This document shows positions 25,966 to 34,613 of a DNA stretch of 64,000 bases, piece by piece. The notes under the pieces were generated by a model. That model worked only from the letters and a program-made list of their open reading frames with translations, was not told where the DNA came from and made no database searches. This DNA comes from Roseiarcus sp963835955 (GTDB lineage Bacteria > Pseudomonadota > Alphaproteobacteria > Rhizobiales > Beijerinckiaceae), in the NCBI GenBank assembly GCA_963835955.1, contig CAWIHZ010000020.1, positions 17,827-81,826 on the forward strand. The letters run 5' to 3'. The stretch's first letter is position 1, and every line of letters begins with the position of its first letter. The translations under genes were made by a program, and so were the position numbers.

Positions 25966-27294
25966 ATGAAGATCAAATCCGATGTCGGGAATCTCTCCTC
26001 GGCCGGCCCGTCGATATCGCGGCGCGGCCTCATTCTTTCCGCGGGGGCCGCGGGATTGGCGGTCGCGAGCGGACCGCGAGGCGCTTACGCCGCCGGCGCG
26101 GAGGCCAAGCTCAAGGTGGGCTTCATCAGCCCGCGAACCGGGGCTCTGGGCGGATTTGGGCAGACCGACGGCTATGTCCTGGACGTCGTGCGCAAGGCGC
26201 TCGCCAAGGGATATTCCATTGGCGGAAAGACCTACGCGGTCGAGATTCTCGACCGGGACACCCAGTCGGATCCGTCTCGCGCGGGGCAACTCGCCAAGAC
26301 CCTGATCAATTCCGACAACATCGACATGATGCTGGTCGTCTCCACGCCGGAGACGATCAATCCGGTCGCGGACGCCTGCGAGGCGGCGGGGGTCCCTTGT
26401 CTGTCCACCGTCATGCCCTGGGAATCCTGGTACTTCGGGCGCGGGGCCAAGCCCGGCCAGCCCTCGCCGTTCAAGTGGACCTACCATTTCGGCTTCGGGG
26501 TCGAGGAATTCCACAAGTGCTATGTCTCGCAATGGCATTTGCTCGAGACGAACAAGAAGGTCGGCGTCCTCTCTCCCGACGATGCGGACGGAACCGCCAT
26601 CCGCGAACATCTCTTGCCCTTGCTCGCCAAGGATGGGTTCACGATCGTCGATCCCGGTCCGTACGAGGACGGCACGACCGACTATTCGGCCCAGATCGCC
26701 AAGTTCAAGGAGGCGAAGTGCGAGATTTTCAACACCTTCCCGATTCCGCCCGACTTCGCGGCGTTCTGGCGCCAGGCCGCCCAGCAAGGCTTCACCAAGA
26801 TGGTCATAATCGCGCAGATCGCCAAGACGGGCCTGTTCCCCGACGACGTGACGGCGCTGGGCGATCTCGGCTACAACCTCGCCAGCGCAGCCTATTGGCA
26901 TAAGACCTTCCCCTACACATCGCCGCTGACGGGGGTGAGCAGCGAGGAACTGGCCGACGGTTACGAGAAAGCCTCGGGCAAGCAGTGGACCCAGCAACTC
27001 GGCGCTTCGCTCGCGGTGTTCGACGCCGGCTTCGCCGCCTTAAAGGCGAGCGGCGCTCCGAATGCCAAGGCGGCCGTCGCCAAGGCGCTGTCGACGCTCA
27101 AGACTCCCACGATCGACGGCAAGGTCGACTTCACCAGCGGTCCGGTCCCCAATGTCTCGCCGGGGCCGATCATCGGCTGCCAATGGGTAAAGACGCCGCC
27201 CGGGTCGAAGTTCAAGCTGGCCTTTCCCGTGACCGAGAACGCCACCGACCGCAACGTTCCCGTCTCGGCGAAGCTTCGGCCGTATAATTCTTGA
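25966..27294 (+). CDS. ABC transporter substrate-binding protein (HAAT family, Peripla_BP_6)
   Basis: A 442-residue periplasmic binding protein of the hydrophobic-amino-acid class. The N-terminus carries a twin-arginine-like signal (SISRRGLILSAGAAGLAVAS, cleavage near GAYA). The mature start KLKVGFISPRTGALGGFGQTD is the family hallmark, followed by VEILDRDTQSDPSRAGQLAKTL and VLSPDDADGTAIREHLLPLL. The ligand is not obvious; members bind branched amino acids, amides, urea or aromatic acids. It leads a five-gene transporter operon; the next gene starts 13 bases downstream. A final SDR gene may point to a hydroxy-compound ligand (speculative). Confidence 0.93.
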   Translation: MKIKSDVGNLSSAGPSISRRGLILSAGAAGLAVASGPRGAYAAGAEAKLKVGFISPRTGALGGFGQTDGYVLDVVRKALAKGYSIGGKTYAVEILDRDTQSDPSRAGQLAKTLINSDNIDMMLVVSTPETINPVADACEAAGVPCLSTVMPWESWYFGRGAKPGQPSPFKWTYHFGFGVEEFHKCYVSQWHLLETNKKVGVLSPDDADGTAIREHLLPLLAKDGFTIVDPGPYEDGTTDYSAQIAKFKEAKCEIFNTFPIPPDFAAFWRQAAQQGFTKMVIIAQIAKTGLFPDDVTALGDLGYNLASAAYWHKTFPYTSPLTGVSSEELADGYEKASGKQWTQQLGASLAVFDAGFAALKASGAPNAKAAVAKALSTLKTPTIDGKVDFTSGPVPNVSPGPIIGCQWVKTPPGSKFKLAFPVTENATDRNVPVSAKLRPYNS

Positions 27295-27307
27295 ACATCC
27301 TCAGCGG

Positions 27308-28051
27308 ATGTCCAGCACGCTAGCCGATGGCCTTCTGCTCGAAGCGGAAGGCCTGACGAAGCGCTTCGACGCGCTGCTGGTGCTCGACGCCGTCGACTTC
27401 TCGGTTCACGCCGGCGAGGCGGTCGGCGTCGTCGGCCCTAACGGCGCCGGCAAGACGACCTTGCTCGCGGTTCTGGTCGGCGCTCATGCGCCGACCAGCG
27501 GAAGGGTGCGCTTTCGCGGGCAGGACGTCACCGGCGCCCCGACCGCCGAACGCTGCCGCCGGGGATTAGCGCGCACTCACCAGATTCCCCGGCCCTTCGG
27601 CGGGATGACCGTATTCGAGAACGCGTTTACCGCCGCCGCGCACGGCGGCGGCATGGAGCGAGAGGCGGCCTACCAGATGGCCGTCGAATCGCTGTCGCTG
27701 GCCGGCATGATGCAAATCGCCAACCGACGCGCGGAAACGCTCGGTCTCATCGATCGCAAACGGCTGGAGCTGGCGCGTGCGCTCGCGACCGGCCCGGCCG
27801 TGCTGCTGCTGGACGAGATCGGCGGCGGGCTGACCGACGCCGAAGCGAGCGAACTCGTGGACATCATTCTTGAACTGAAGCGCCGCGGCGTCGCGATCGT
27901 ATGGATCGAGCACATCGTGCATATCCTGTTGCGCGTCGCCGAGCGCCTGGTGTGCATGGACGCCGGACGCATCATCGCCGACGGGTCGCCGCAAGCCGTC
28001 ATGGCCGATCCGACGGTGGTCGAGGCCTATCTGGGCGGGGGCGCGGTGTGA
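27308..28051 (+). CDS. ABC transporter ATP-binding protein, LivG type
   Basis: A 247-residue cytosolic ATPase. Walker A GPNGAGKTTL, Walker B VLLLDEIGGGLTDAE and the switch His in IVWIEHIVHILLRV are present. The signature region reads LGLIDRKRLELARAL in place of a textbook LSGGQ, a variant seen in this LivG subgroup. The insert NAFTAAAHGGGMEREAAYQM is typical of branched-chain-type importers. Its TGA overlaps the GTG start of the LivF-type partner. Confidence 0.93.
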   Translation: MSSTLADGLLLEAEGLTKRFDALLVLDAVDFSVHAGEAVGVVGPNGAGKTTLLAVLVGAHAPTSGRVRFRGQDVTGAPTAERCRRGLARTHQIPRPFGGMTVFENAFTAAAHGGGMEREAAYQMAVESLSLAGMMQIANRRAETLGLIDRKRLELARALATGPAVLLLDEIGGGLTDAEASELVDIILELKRRGVAIVWIEHIVHILLRVAERLVCMDAGRIIADGSPQAVMADPTVVEAYLGGGAV

Positions 28052-28779
28052 CCCTTCTCGCGGTCGAACGGCTCGAGGCGCGCCACGGCCAGTTGCAGGC
28101 CGTGCGCGGCGTCAGCCTGACCATCGCGCGCGGCGAGACCATCGCGCTCGTCGGCGCCAATGGCGCCGGCAAAACAACCCTTCTGCGCACAATCGCCGGC
28201 GCGCACCCGCTCTGGTCGGGACGCATCGTCTTCAAAGACGCGGACATGGCCGGGCGCACCGCGCATGCGCGCGCGGCGCTCGGCATGGCGCTCGTTCCGG
28301 AGGGGCGCCGCTTGTTCGCTCGCCTGACGGTCGAGGAAAATCTTCTGTTGGCGCGTTCGGCCGGCCGCGACGGCGAATGGACGCTCGACGCGGTCATGGA
28401 GGCTTTTCCCAATCTCAAGGGGCGGCGGTTCAGTCTGGCGGGGACGCTGTCGGGCGGCGAACAGCAGGCGACGGCGATCGGTCGCGCGTTGATGATGAAC
28501 CCGGACCTGCTTCTGCTTGACGAGGTCTCGCTCGGACTGGCGCCGTTGGTCGTTGATCGCGTCTACGCGCAGCTCGAAGCATTGAAGGCGTCAGGCGTCG
28601 CCATGCTCCTGGTGGAGCAGGACCTCAGACGCGCGATGGCGATGGCGAGTCGCACCGTTTGCATGCTGGAAGGCGCGATAGCGATCGAGGGGCCGACGAG
28701 CTCGATGACTCGAGAGGAGGTGACGGAGGCCTATTTCGGTCTCAAGGCCTCTTTGGATCGCGAGGCGACGCCGCCGTGA
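28048..28779 (+). CDS. ABC transporter ATP-binding protein, LivF type
   Basis: A 243-residue second ATPase of the importer. Walker A is GANGAGKTTL, signature LSGGEQQATAIGRAL, Walker B DLLLLDEVSLGLAP and the switch His region is replaced by VAMLLVEQDLRRAMAMA, normal for LivF. The start is GTG 28048, giving a GTGA overlap with the upstream stop; in-frame codons further upstream lie inside the LivG gene. The stop again overlaps a GTG start of the permease gene, so the operon is translationally coupled. Confidence 0.93.
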   Translation: MTLLAVERLEARHGQLQAVRGVSLTIARGETIALVGANGAGKTTLLRTIAGAHPLWSGRIVFKDADMAGRTAHARAALGMALVPEGRRLFARLTVEENLLLARSAGRDGEWTLDAVMEAFPNLKGRRFSLAGTLSGGEQQATAIGRALMMNPDLLLLDEVSLGLAPLVVDRVYAQLEALKASGVAMLLVEQDLRRAMAMASRTVCMLEGAIAIEGPTSSMTREEVTEAYFGLKASLDREATPP

Positions 28780-29678
28780 TTTTTCTCAATCAGATCATCC
28801 AGGGGGTCCTGCTCGGCGGCTACTACGCCCTGATGGCCTGCGGGCTATCTTTCATGTTCGGCGTCATGGGGATCATCAATCTCGCGCATGGCAGTCTGGC
28901 GATCCTCTCCGCCTACGCTCTCTATGTCCTGGCCGACCGCTACGGGGTCCAACCGTTTCTCGGACTGATCGTCGTGGCGCCCGCGATGGCGCTGGTCGGA
29001 TGGGCGTTGCAACGCCTGGTCCTCGAACGAAGCGCGCGCGGGGGTCTGCTCGTGCCCGTTTTATCGACCTTTGGGCTGTCGATCATTCTCGACAATCTTC
29101 TCTTTCAGGGTTTTGGCGCCAATACGCGTTCGCTCGCGCCCTACGTCGGCAACCTTTCTTACGACAGCTGGTCAATCACTGATCAGATCGCGATCGGCAA
29201 ACTCGCGGCGCTGACCTTCGCCGTCGCGGTCGCCATGCTCGGCGGCATCCAAGCCTTTCTCAAGCGAACCCAAATGGGCCGCGCCATTCGCGCGACCGCG
29301 GAAGATCCGGAAACCGTCGGGCTGGTCGGCGTCAACGCCCGACGCGTCAACGCGGTCGCCGCCTCCATCGCCTTGGCGAGCGTGGCTGTCGCCGGCGCGT
29401 TTCTCGGCCTGCGCGCGACGTTCAATCCCTACGCCGGAGCGCTGCAACTGATTTTCGCCTTCGAGGCGACCGTCATCGGCGGCGCGGGGACGCTCTGGGG
29501 AACCCTGATCGGCGGCGTCGTGCTCGGGGTGGCGCAGAGCCTGGGCGCGCTGTTCAATCCGCAAGGCTTTTTCATCGCCGGACACTTTGCGTTCCTCGGC
29601 GTCCTGTTCGCCCGGCTGTATTTCGGCGACCTCGGCGCCCGTGTCCGGCGCGCGCTCAGCGGAAAGGCGAGCGGATGA
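28776..29678 (+). CDS. ABC transporter permease, LivH type
   Basis: A 300-residue inner-membrane permease of about eight helices. The opening FLNQIIQGVLLGGYYALMAC, the GVMGIINLAHGSLAILSAY motif and the EAA-like coupling loop AIRATAEDPETVGLVGVNARRVN are diagnostic of the LivH branch. Start GTG 28776 overlaps the LivF stop. The C-terminus is short and basic. It would pair with the following LivM-type protein to form the channel. Confidence 0.93.
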   Translation: MIFLNQIIQGVLLGGYYALMACGLSFMFGVMGIINLAHGSLAILSAYALYVLADRYGVQPFLGLIVVAPAMALVGWALQRLVLERSARGGLLVPVLSTFGLSIILDNLLFQGFGANTRSLAPYVGNLSYDSWSITDQIAIGKLAALTFAVAVAMLGGIQAFLKRTQMGRAIRATAEDPETVGLVGVNARRVNAVAASIALASVAVAGAFLGLRATFNPYAGALQLIFAFEATVIGGAGTLWGTLIGGVVLGVAQSLGALFNPQGFFIAGHFAFLGVLFARLYFGDLGARVRRALSGKASG

Positions 29679-30724
29679 GCGCCGTCCCCTCCTTCGTCGT
29701 CGACCGATGGACGCCCGCGTCGCGGGTCGCGATGGTCGCCGCCGCCTTGATCCTCGTCGTTCTGGCGTGCGGTCCCTCGTTTTTCAGCGCCAACGCCGTC
29801 GACAAGCTCACGACCCTTTTCATCTATGTCGTTCTCGCGCTGATGTGGAATGCGCTGGTCGGGTTCTGCGGCCTGGTCTCGATCGGTCAACAGGCGTTCT
29901 TCGGCCTCGGCGCCTATGCGGCGATCAGGCTCGCCAATGCAGGATTCAGCGTCTATCCGGGCCTGTTTCTCGCCGCGTTGATCGTCGGACTGCTTTCGTT
30001 GCCGCTGTCGGCGATGATGCTGCGCCTCAAGGGCGGCGAATTCGCCATCGGCATGTGGGTCGCCTCCGAGCTGGCGCACCTGATGGTCAACCTCGACCCG
30101 TTGATCCGGGGCGAGACCGGCACCTCGCTGATCGAGCTCGACGCCTACACGATCGATACGCGTCGCGCGCTGACCTATTGGTGCGCGCTCGGCGCGATGA
30201 CCGGACTTCTGGCGGCCGTGTTCTGGCTGCTCCGCAGCCCGCTGGGCGCAGCGATCCAGGCGATTCGCGACAACGAGGAGGCGGCCGAATCCGTCGGCGT
30301 GCGCGTCATGCGCGCCAAGCGGCTGGTGTTCGCGCTCGCCGCATTCGGCGCCGCTCTTGCCGGCGCGCTTTGGGTGGCGACGGCGCTGACTTTCCAGCCC
30401 AAGGCCTATTTCAGCCCGCTGTGGACGGCCTACATGATCTTCATGGCGCTGGTCGGCGGACTTGGAACCTTCGAAGGCGCAATTCTCGGAGCCGTCATCT
30501 TCTTCGCCATCGAAGCCTGGTTCGGCGCCGCCGGGGTGTGGTACCTCGTCGGTCTCGGCGCGACCGCGCTGATTTTCGCGCTCGCGTTGCCGCGCGGCTT
30601 CTGGGGCTGGGTGGAAGACCATAGCTCTTTGCGACTGCTCCCGATCGGCTATCGCCTGCATTCCCTCAAGAATGTCGAGGTCGGGAACGAGGCCGCCGGC
30701 GGCGGGGGATCAGCCGCCGGATGA
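29675..30724 (+). CDS. ABC transporter permease, LivM type
   Basis: A 349-residue permease with about nine hydrophobic helices. Key motifs are LMWNALVGFCGLVSIGQQAFFGLGAYAA at the first conserved loop and the coupling sequence AIQAIRDNEEAAESVGVRVMRAKRL. The ATG at 29675 overlaps the LivH stop by 4 bases. The cytosolic tail after WGWVEDHSSLRLLPIGYRLH is Gly/Ala-rich. With the preceding genes it completes one importer; no second binding protein is nearby. Confidence 0.93.
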   Translation: MSAVPSFVVDRWTPASRVAMVAAALILVVLACGPSFFSANAVDKLTTLFIYVVLALMWNALVGFCGLVSIGQQAFFGLGAYAAIRLANAGFSVYPGLFLAALIVGLLSLPLSAMMLRLKGGEFAIGMWVASELAHLMVNLDPLIRGETGTSLIELDAYTIDTRRALTYWCALGAMTGLLAAVFWLLRSPLGAAIQAIRDNEEAAESVGVRVMRAKRLVFALAAFGAALAGALWVATALTFQPKAYFSPLWTAYMIFMALVGGLGTFEGAILGAVIFFAIEAWFGAAGVWYLVGLGATALIFALALPRGFWGWVEDHSSLRLLPIGYRLHSLKNVEVGNEAAGGGGSAAG

Positions 30725-30774
30725 CGCAAGCGGGACCGGGACGGCGCCATTCGGCCCGGCGTTAGGAGAGCGAG

Positions 30775-31560
30775 ATGCTGATCGGGAAGACGATCGTCGT
30801 GACCGGGATTTCGTCGGGGATCGGCGCCAGGGTCGGCGAACTCGCGCTCGCCCTGGGCGCGGACGTCGTGGGCGTCGACATCAATCCCCCGGCGACGGCC
30901 CTCGGGGCCTTCGTCAAGGCGGACATCGGCTCTCCTCAGGGGATCGCTGAAATCGTCCGCTCGCTGCCGCAGCGCATCGACGCCCTCTGCAATGTCGCGG
31001 GCGTTTCGGGCGTGATCGGGGCGCAGAAGACGCTGGCGATCAACTTTTTCGGGCTGCGCGCATTGAGCGAGGCGCTCGCGCCAAATCTTCGCGAGGGCGG
31101 GGCGATCGTCAACGTCGCGTCGATTGCGGGATATGGCTGGCGCGCCAATCTCGAGCGCGCCAAGTCCTTTGTCGCGGCCCCGGGTTTTCCGGACCTCAGG
31201 GCGTTGATCGGCGCCCACAAGATCGCAGACGCCGACGCCTATCCTTTATCCAAGGAATTGCTGCTGCTGTGGACGATGCAAGCCGCGCATCGACCCTTGT
31301 TCAGAACTCGCGGCCTGCGGGTCAACGCCGTCAGTCCGGGTCCAGTGACGACGCCGATCTTGAAGGAATTTCGCCAGATCTTCGGCGATCCCCGGGTCGA
31401 TGAGGACATCGCCCGCGTGGGCCGTGCGGGCTCGGCGGCCGATATCGCGCCGGCCGTGCTGTTTCTTTGTTCGGACGGCGCGCGCTGGATCAACGGCGCC
31501 AATCTGCCGGTCGATGGCGGCCTCGAGGCGTCCATCAACGCCAGCGTGCTCGGCTTCTAG
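30775..31560 (+). CDS. Short-chain dehydrogenase/reductase (hydroxysteroid/coniferyl-alcohol dehydrogenase-like)
   Basis: A 261-residue classical SDR. The NAD(P) loop is VTGISSGIGARVG, the cofactor-side Asp is in VVGVDINPP (suggesting NAD preference), NVASIAGYG carries the Ser region, and the catalytic pair is YPLSK. The spaced insertion between Ser and Tyr (ANLERAKSFVAAPGFPDLRA) is typical of the 3-alpha-hydroxysteroid/coniferyl alcohol branch. It follows the transporter after 50 bases in the same direction, so it may oxidise the imported compound (inference). A ggagagcgag ribosome site precedes the ATG. Confidence 0.88.
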   Translation: MLIGKTIVVTGISSGIGARVGELALALGADVVGVDINPPATALGAFVKADIGSPQGIAEIVRSLPQRIDALCNVAGVSGVIGAQKTLAINFFGLRALSEALAPNLREGGAIVNVASIAGYGWRANLERAKSFVAAPGFPDLRALIGAHKIADADAYPLSKELLLLWTMQAAHRPLFRTRGLRVNAVSPGPVTTPILKEFRQIFGDPRVDEDIARVGRAGSAADIAPAVLFLCSDGARWINGANLPVDGGLEASINASVLGF

Positions 31561-31640
31561 ACATCGCCGGGCAAGGGCGGTCCGTTCGGCGCCCCGAGGA
31601 ACCTCAACGTTTTCAATGTTCTGTAAGATTTTACTTTCTG

Positions 31641-31930
31641 AAAATCAAAACCCGTGTTACCCTCCTTTTCGCCATGAGAGACATGATCGACAGCCAGGGG
31701 CGAAGACTGGAGGGCGCTGCGGTTCGGCCCGGCCGCCTTTATATTACGTGTGTATAATGTTCTAAATGGGCAAGCGAAATTATTTCGTTTGGAATCCGCG
31801 TAACCCCTTGAAAAGTCCCGATTCGGACGAAGGAATCCAAGAAAATCCAAGCTTTTTTTCCTTGGTTTTGCTTGGTTTTTCTTGGATTTGCTTGGTCCGG
31901 CTTGGATTGGCTTGGAAAAGCTTGGCGGGA
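31641..31930. other. Intergenic conserved element with 10-bp CTTGG tandem array (element B)
   Basis: Sits in the 446-bp gap between the convergent SDR and lysS genes; no gene is supported there. Block 1 (31641-31661) and block 2 (31799-31825) match element A at 23930 and 24108. A 19-bp inverted repeat follows (31834-31852 with 31870-31888, one mismatch). From 31861 to 31930 there are seven consecutive 10-base units, each beginning CTTGG. The order block 1, ~140-150 bases, block 2, hairpin, phased tract is the same in both elements. Confidence 0.75.
31861..31930. repeat. Seven-unit 10-bp tandem repeat (CTTGGnnnnn)
   Basis: Units read cttggttttg, cttggttttt, cttggatttg, cttggtccgg, cttggattgg, cttggaaaag and cttggcggga without a break. 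Only the first five bases are constant. The 10-base period is close to one DNA helical turn, and the reverse complement of the first units pairs with the ccaag sequences at 31837-31851. Confidence 0.9.
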
Positions 31931-32006
31931 CCTGGTCGCACATCGACGACTTGTGTTTTCCTCGCCTCGCGACCGCGATCCCCATCCAAGGGCGGCGCGA
32001 GGCGCT

Positions 32007-33671
32007 CTAAGCTTGGCGAACGAAATCCCCGGCGAGCGCCTTGTCGATCAGCGCCCGCGTTTCGCCGAGGCCGTAGAGCGCAAAAAACGAACCCAGACGC
32101 GGGCCGCGGTCCTCGCCGAGCAGGACCGCGTAGATCATGCTGAAGAAGTCGTTGGAGACGCCCGGCCGCCCCGCGGTCGCGCCCTTGGCGCCATGGTCCT
32201 GATAGCGCGGGATCGGCCGCGCGATGTCATAGAGCGCATGCTGGATCTCTTCCGCGCTCGCGTCGGCCCGCAGCTGCGCCAGTTTCGCCGAGATCTGCGA
32301 CAACGCGTCGCGCTCGACCGCGTCGGCTTTCCGGTAGCGCTTCCTGGGCGCGACAAAATCGCGGAAATAAGCGACGGCGTAGCAAACCAGCTTGTCGAGA
32401 CGGGGATGGGTCTGCGGCGAGGCCGAAGGGGCATAGCGGCGCAGGAAACCCCACAAGACCGAAGGATTATCGGTGTTGGCGACCGCCGCGAGATTGAGCA
32501 GCATGGCGAAGGACACCGTGGTCCGCGGCCCCTCGCCGTGGACCAAGGTCTCGGGCTCCGGCGGGTCGCCGGAATGAATGTGCCACGCCGGGTTGCCGAG
32601 CCGCTCCTTCCACTCCTGCCGCGGAAAGGCGTCCAGGAACCCGAGATAGTCGTCGACGGTGCGCGGAATGACGTCGAAATAGAGCCGCTTGGCGGCCATC
32701 GGCTTCTGGAACATGAACAGCGACAGGCTCTCCGGACCGGCATAGGTCAGCCACTCGTCGATCGTGAGCCCGTTGCCCTTCGATTTGGAGATTTTCTGGC
32801 CGTTCTCGTCGAGGAACAATTCGTAATTGAACCCTGCCGGCGGCTCCGCCCCGAGCGCGCGCGCAATCCTCGATGACAGCTTGACCGAGTCGATGAGATC
32901 CTTGCCCGCCATTTCGTAGTCGACGCCGAGCGCATACCAGCGCATCGCCCAATCGGGCTTCCACTGCAATTTGCAGCGCCCGCCGGTGACGGGGGTTTCG
33001 AATGTCTCGTCCGTCGAAGGGTCGCGCCAGCAAATGGTTCCGGCCTTGGCGTCGTGCGCGAACACAGGCGCCTGCATGACGACGCCGGTGCGCGGGTGAA
33101 TGGGCAGGAACGGCGAATAGGTCGCGGCGCGCTCCTCGCGCAGCGAGGGAAGCATGATCGCCTGCACGTCGTCGAAGCGGTCAAGCATGCGCAGCAGAGC
33201 CTGGTCAAATCGCCCGGACTTGTAGGCCTCGGTCGAAGACATGAACTCGTATTCGAACGCGAACCGGTCGAGAAACGCGCGCAACCGGGCGTTATTGTGC
33301 GCGGCGAAGCTTTCATATTCGCCGAACGGATCGGGGATCTGGGACAGCGGTTTGCCCAGATGGACCTCGATCATTTCGCGGTTGGGAATGTTGTCCGGCG
33401 TCTTGCGCAAACCATCCATGTCATCGGAGAAAGCGATGAGCCGGGCTTTGACCGTGTCGCCGGTGAGGACGCGGAACGCGTGCCTCACCATCGTCGTGCG
33501 TGCGACTTCGCCGAATGTGCCGATATGCGGCAGGCCGGAGGGCCCGTATCCGGTCTCGAAAATGACTTCCTCTTTTGGCGAGCGCTCGAGGCGCGCGATC
33601 AATTTGCGCGCTTCTTCGAACGGCCACGCCTTGGAAACCTCCGCGGCCTCGCGCAAGGACTGCGACGGCAT
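32007..33671 (-). CDS. lysS: Lysine--tRNA ligase, class I
   Basis: A 554-residue class I LysRS, the archaeal-type enzyme used by many alphaproteobacteria in place of the class II form. The HIGH motif is PHIGTFGE at 49-55 and the KMSKS motif is KISKSKGN at 293-300. EVIFETGYGPSGLPHIG, FSDDMDGLRKTPDN and the zinc-like region with GTICWRDP and CKLQWKPDW agree with the family, and the C-terminal helical anticodon-binding domain is complete. It charges tRNA-Lys in the cytosol. The ATG at 33671 gives the normal length. Monocistronic. Confidence 0.96.
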   Translation of the reverse strand: MPSQSLREAAEVSKAWPFEEARKLIARLERSPKEEVIFETGYGPSGLPHIGTFGEVARTTMVRHAFRVLTGDTVKARLIAFSDDMDGLRKTPDNIPNREMIEVHLGKPLSQIPDPFGEYESFAAHNNARLRAFLDRFAFEYEFMSSTEAYKSGRFDQALLRMLDRFDDVQAIMLPSLREERAATYSPFLPIHPRTGVVMQAPVFAHDAKAGTICWRDPSTDETFETPVTGGRCKLQWKPDWAMRWYALGVDYEMAGKDLIDSVKLSSRIARALGAEPPAGFNYELFLDENGQKISKSKGNGLTIDEWLTYAGPESLSLFMFQKPMAAKRLYFDVIPRTVDDYLGFLDAFPRQEWKERLGNPAWHIHSGDPPEPETLVHGEGPRTTVSFAMLLNLAAVANTDNPSVLWGFLRRYAPSASPQTHPRLDKLVCYAVAYFRDFVAPRKRYRKADAVERDALSQISAKLAQLRADASAEEIQHALYDIARPIPRYQDHGAKGATAGRPGVSNDFFSMIYAVLLGEDRGPRLGSFFALYGLGETRALIDKALAGDFVRQA

Positions 33672-33913
33672 CGTGATCCTGTTTTCGTCGGGACTTCCGG
33701 CCTGAAAGAAAGGCCGTTTGAGATCCGTACACTAAAAAGCCCCGGCCGCAAGTCAACCGGAACGGCGCGTCCGTCAGGCGCGGCCGCGCCTGACGGAAGC
33801 ATGGGAAGCGAGACGCGGCGAGCATCAGCGCTTGTCGGAAACGTCGCGGCGTCGCAGATTTGGCGATAGCGACCTTTGGCCATTCAAACTCAATGCCGCG
33901 ACAGGAGACAGGA

Positions 33914-34600
33914 ATGGGCGTGCTTGAGGGGATAGGCGCCTGCGTTTTTGACGCCTACGGAACGCTGTTCGATTTCGCCTCCGCCGCGGCGCGCTGCGAC
34001 GATATTCCACTGCCGAAGCGCGCGGCGTTGACCGTGCTCTGGCGCGACAAGCAGCTGCAATATACGTGGCTGAGGAGCCTGCAGAACCGCTACATCGACT
34101 TCTGGCAGGTGACCGGCGAGGCTCTCGACTTCGCCCTCGACAGCCTCTCGCTCGATGCGCCCGACTTGCGCGAACGCCTGATGGATCTCTATCTCGGCCT
34201 CGAGCCGTTTCCTGAGGTTCCCGACGTCCTGCGGACGCTGCGGACGCGCAGGTTCAGGACCGCGATCCTCTCCAACGGTTCGCCGGCGATGCTGGCGACG
34301 CTGGTTCAGCGCTCGGGGCTCGCCGACGCCTTCGACGCGGTCCTGTCGGTCGACGCGGTCGGCGTCTTCAAGACCCATCCGAAGGTCTATCAGTACGCGC
34401 TCGACGCCCTCGCCCTCCCGGCCAAGGCGATTTCATTCCAGTCCTCCAACGCCTGGGACGCCTATGCGGCGTCGGACTTCGGCATGCGCGTCGTCTGGTG
34501 CAATCGCTACCGCCAGCGCCGCGAACGCTTGCCGGGGTCGCCGGACATTGAAATCGCCACCCTGGCCGAATTGCCGGGCGTGCTGGCGCCGCCGAACTGA
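33914..34600 (+). CDS. (S)-2-haloacid dehalogenase-type HAD hydrolase
   Basis: A 228-residue HAD-superfamily protein of the haloacid dehalogenase type II branch. Nucleophile D13 sits in ACVFDAYGTLFDFASA, the Thr/Ser motif is AILSNGSPAMLATL, Lys is in VFKTHPKVYQYALDAL, and the acid motif is FQSSNAWDAYAASDFGM. Cap residues LQYTWLRSLQNRYIDFWQVT match the substrate-binding helix. It would release halide from L-2-haloalkanoates; a promiscuous phosphatase role cannot be excluded. ATG 33914 follows aggagacagga; earlier in-frame codons are not conserved. Confidence 0.92.
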   Translation: MGVLEGIGACVFDAYGTLFDFASAAARCDDIPLPKRAALTVLWRDKQLQYTWLRSLQNRYIDFWQVTGEALDFALDSLSLDAPDLRERLMDLYLGLEPFPEVPDVLRTLRTRRFRTAILSNGSPAMLATLVQRSGLADAFDAVLSVDAVGVFKTHPKVYQYALDALALPAKAISFQSSNAWDAYAASDFGMRVVWCNRYRQRRERLPGSPDIEIATLAELPGVLAPPN

Positions 34601-34613
34601 GGCCCGCGAGGAT

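Noticed and set aside
31861..31930. CTTGG array as a CRISPR-like array
   Set aside because: The period is only 10 bases with 5-base variable parts, far too short for repeats and spacers, and no cas gene is present.
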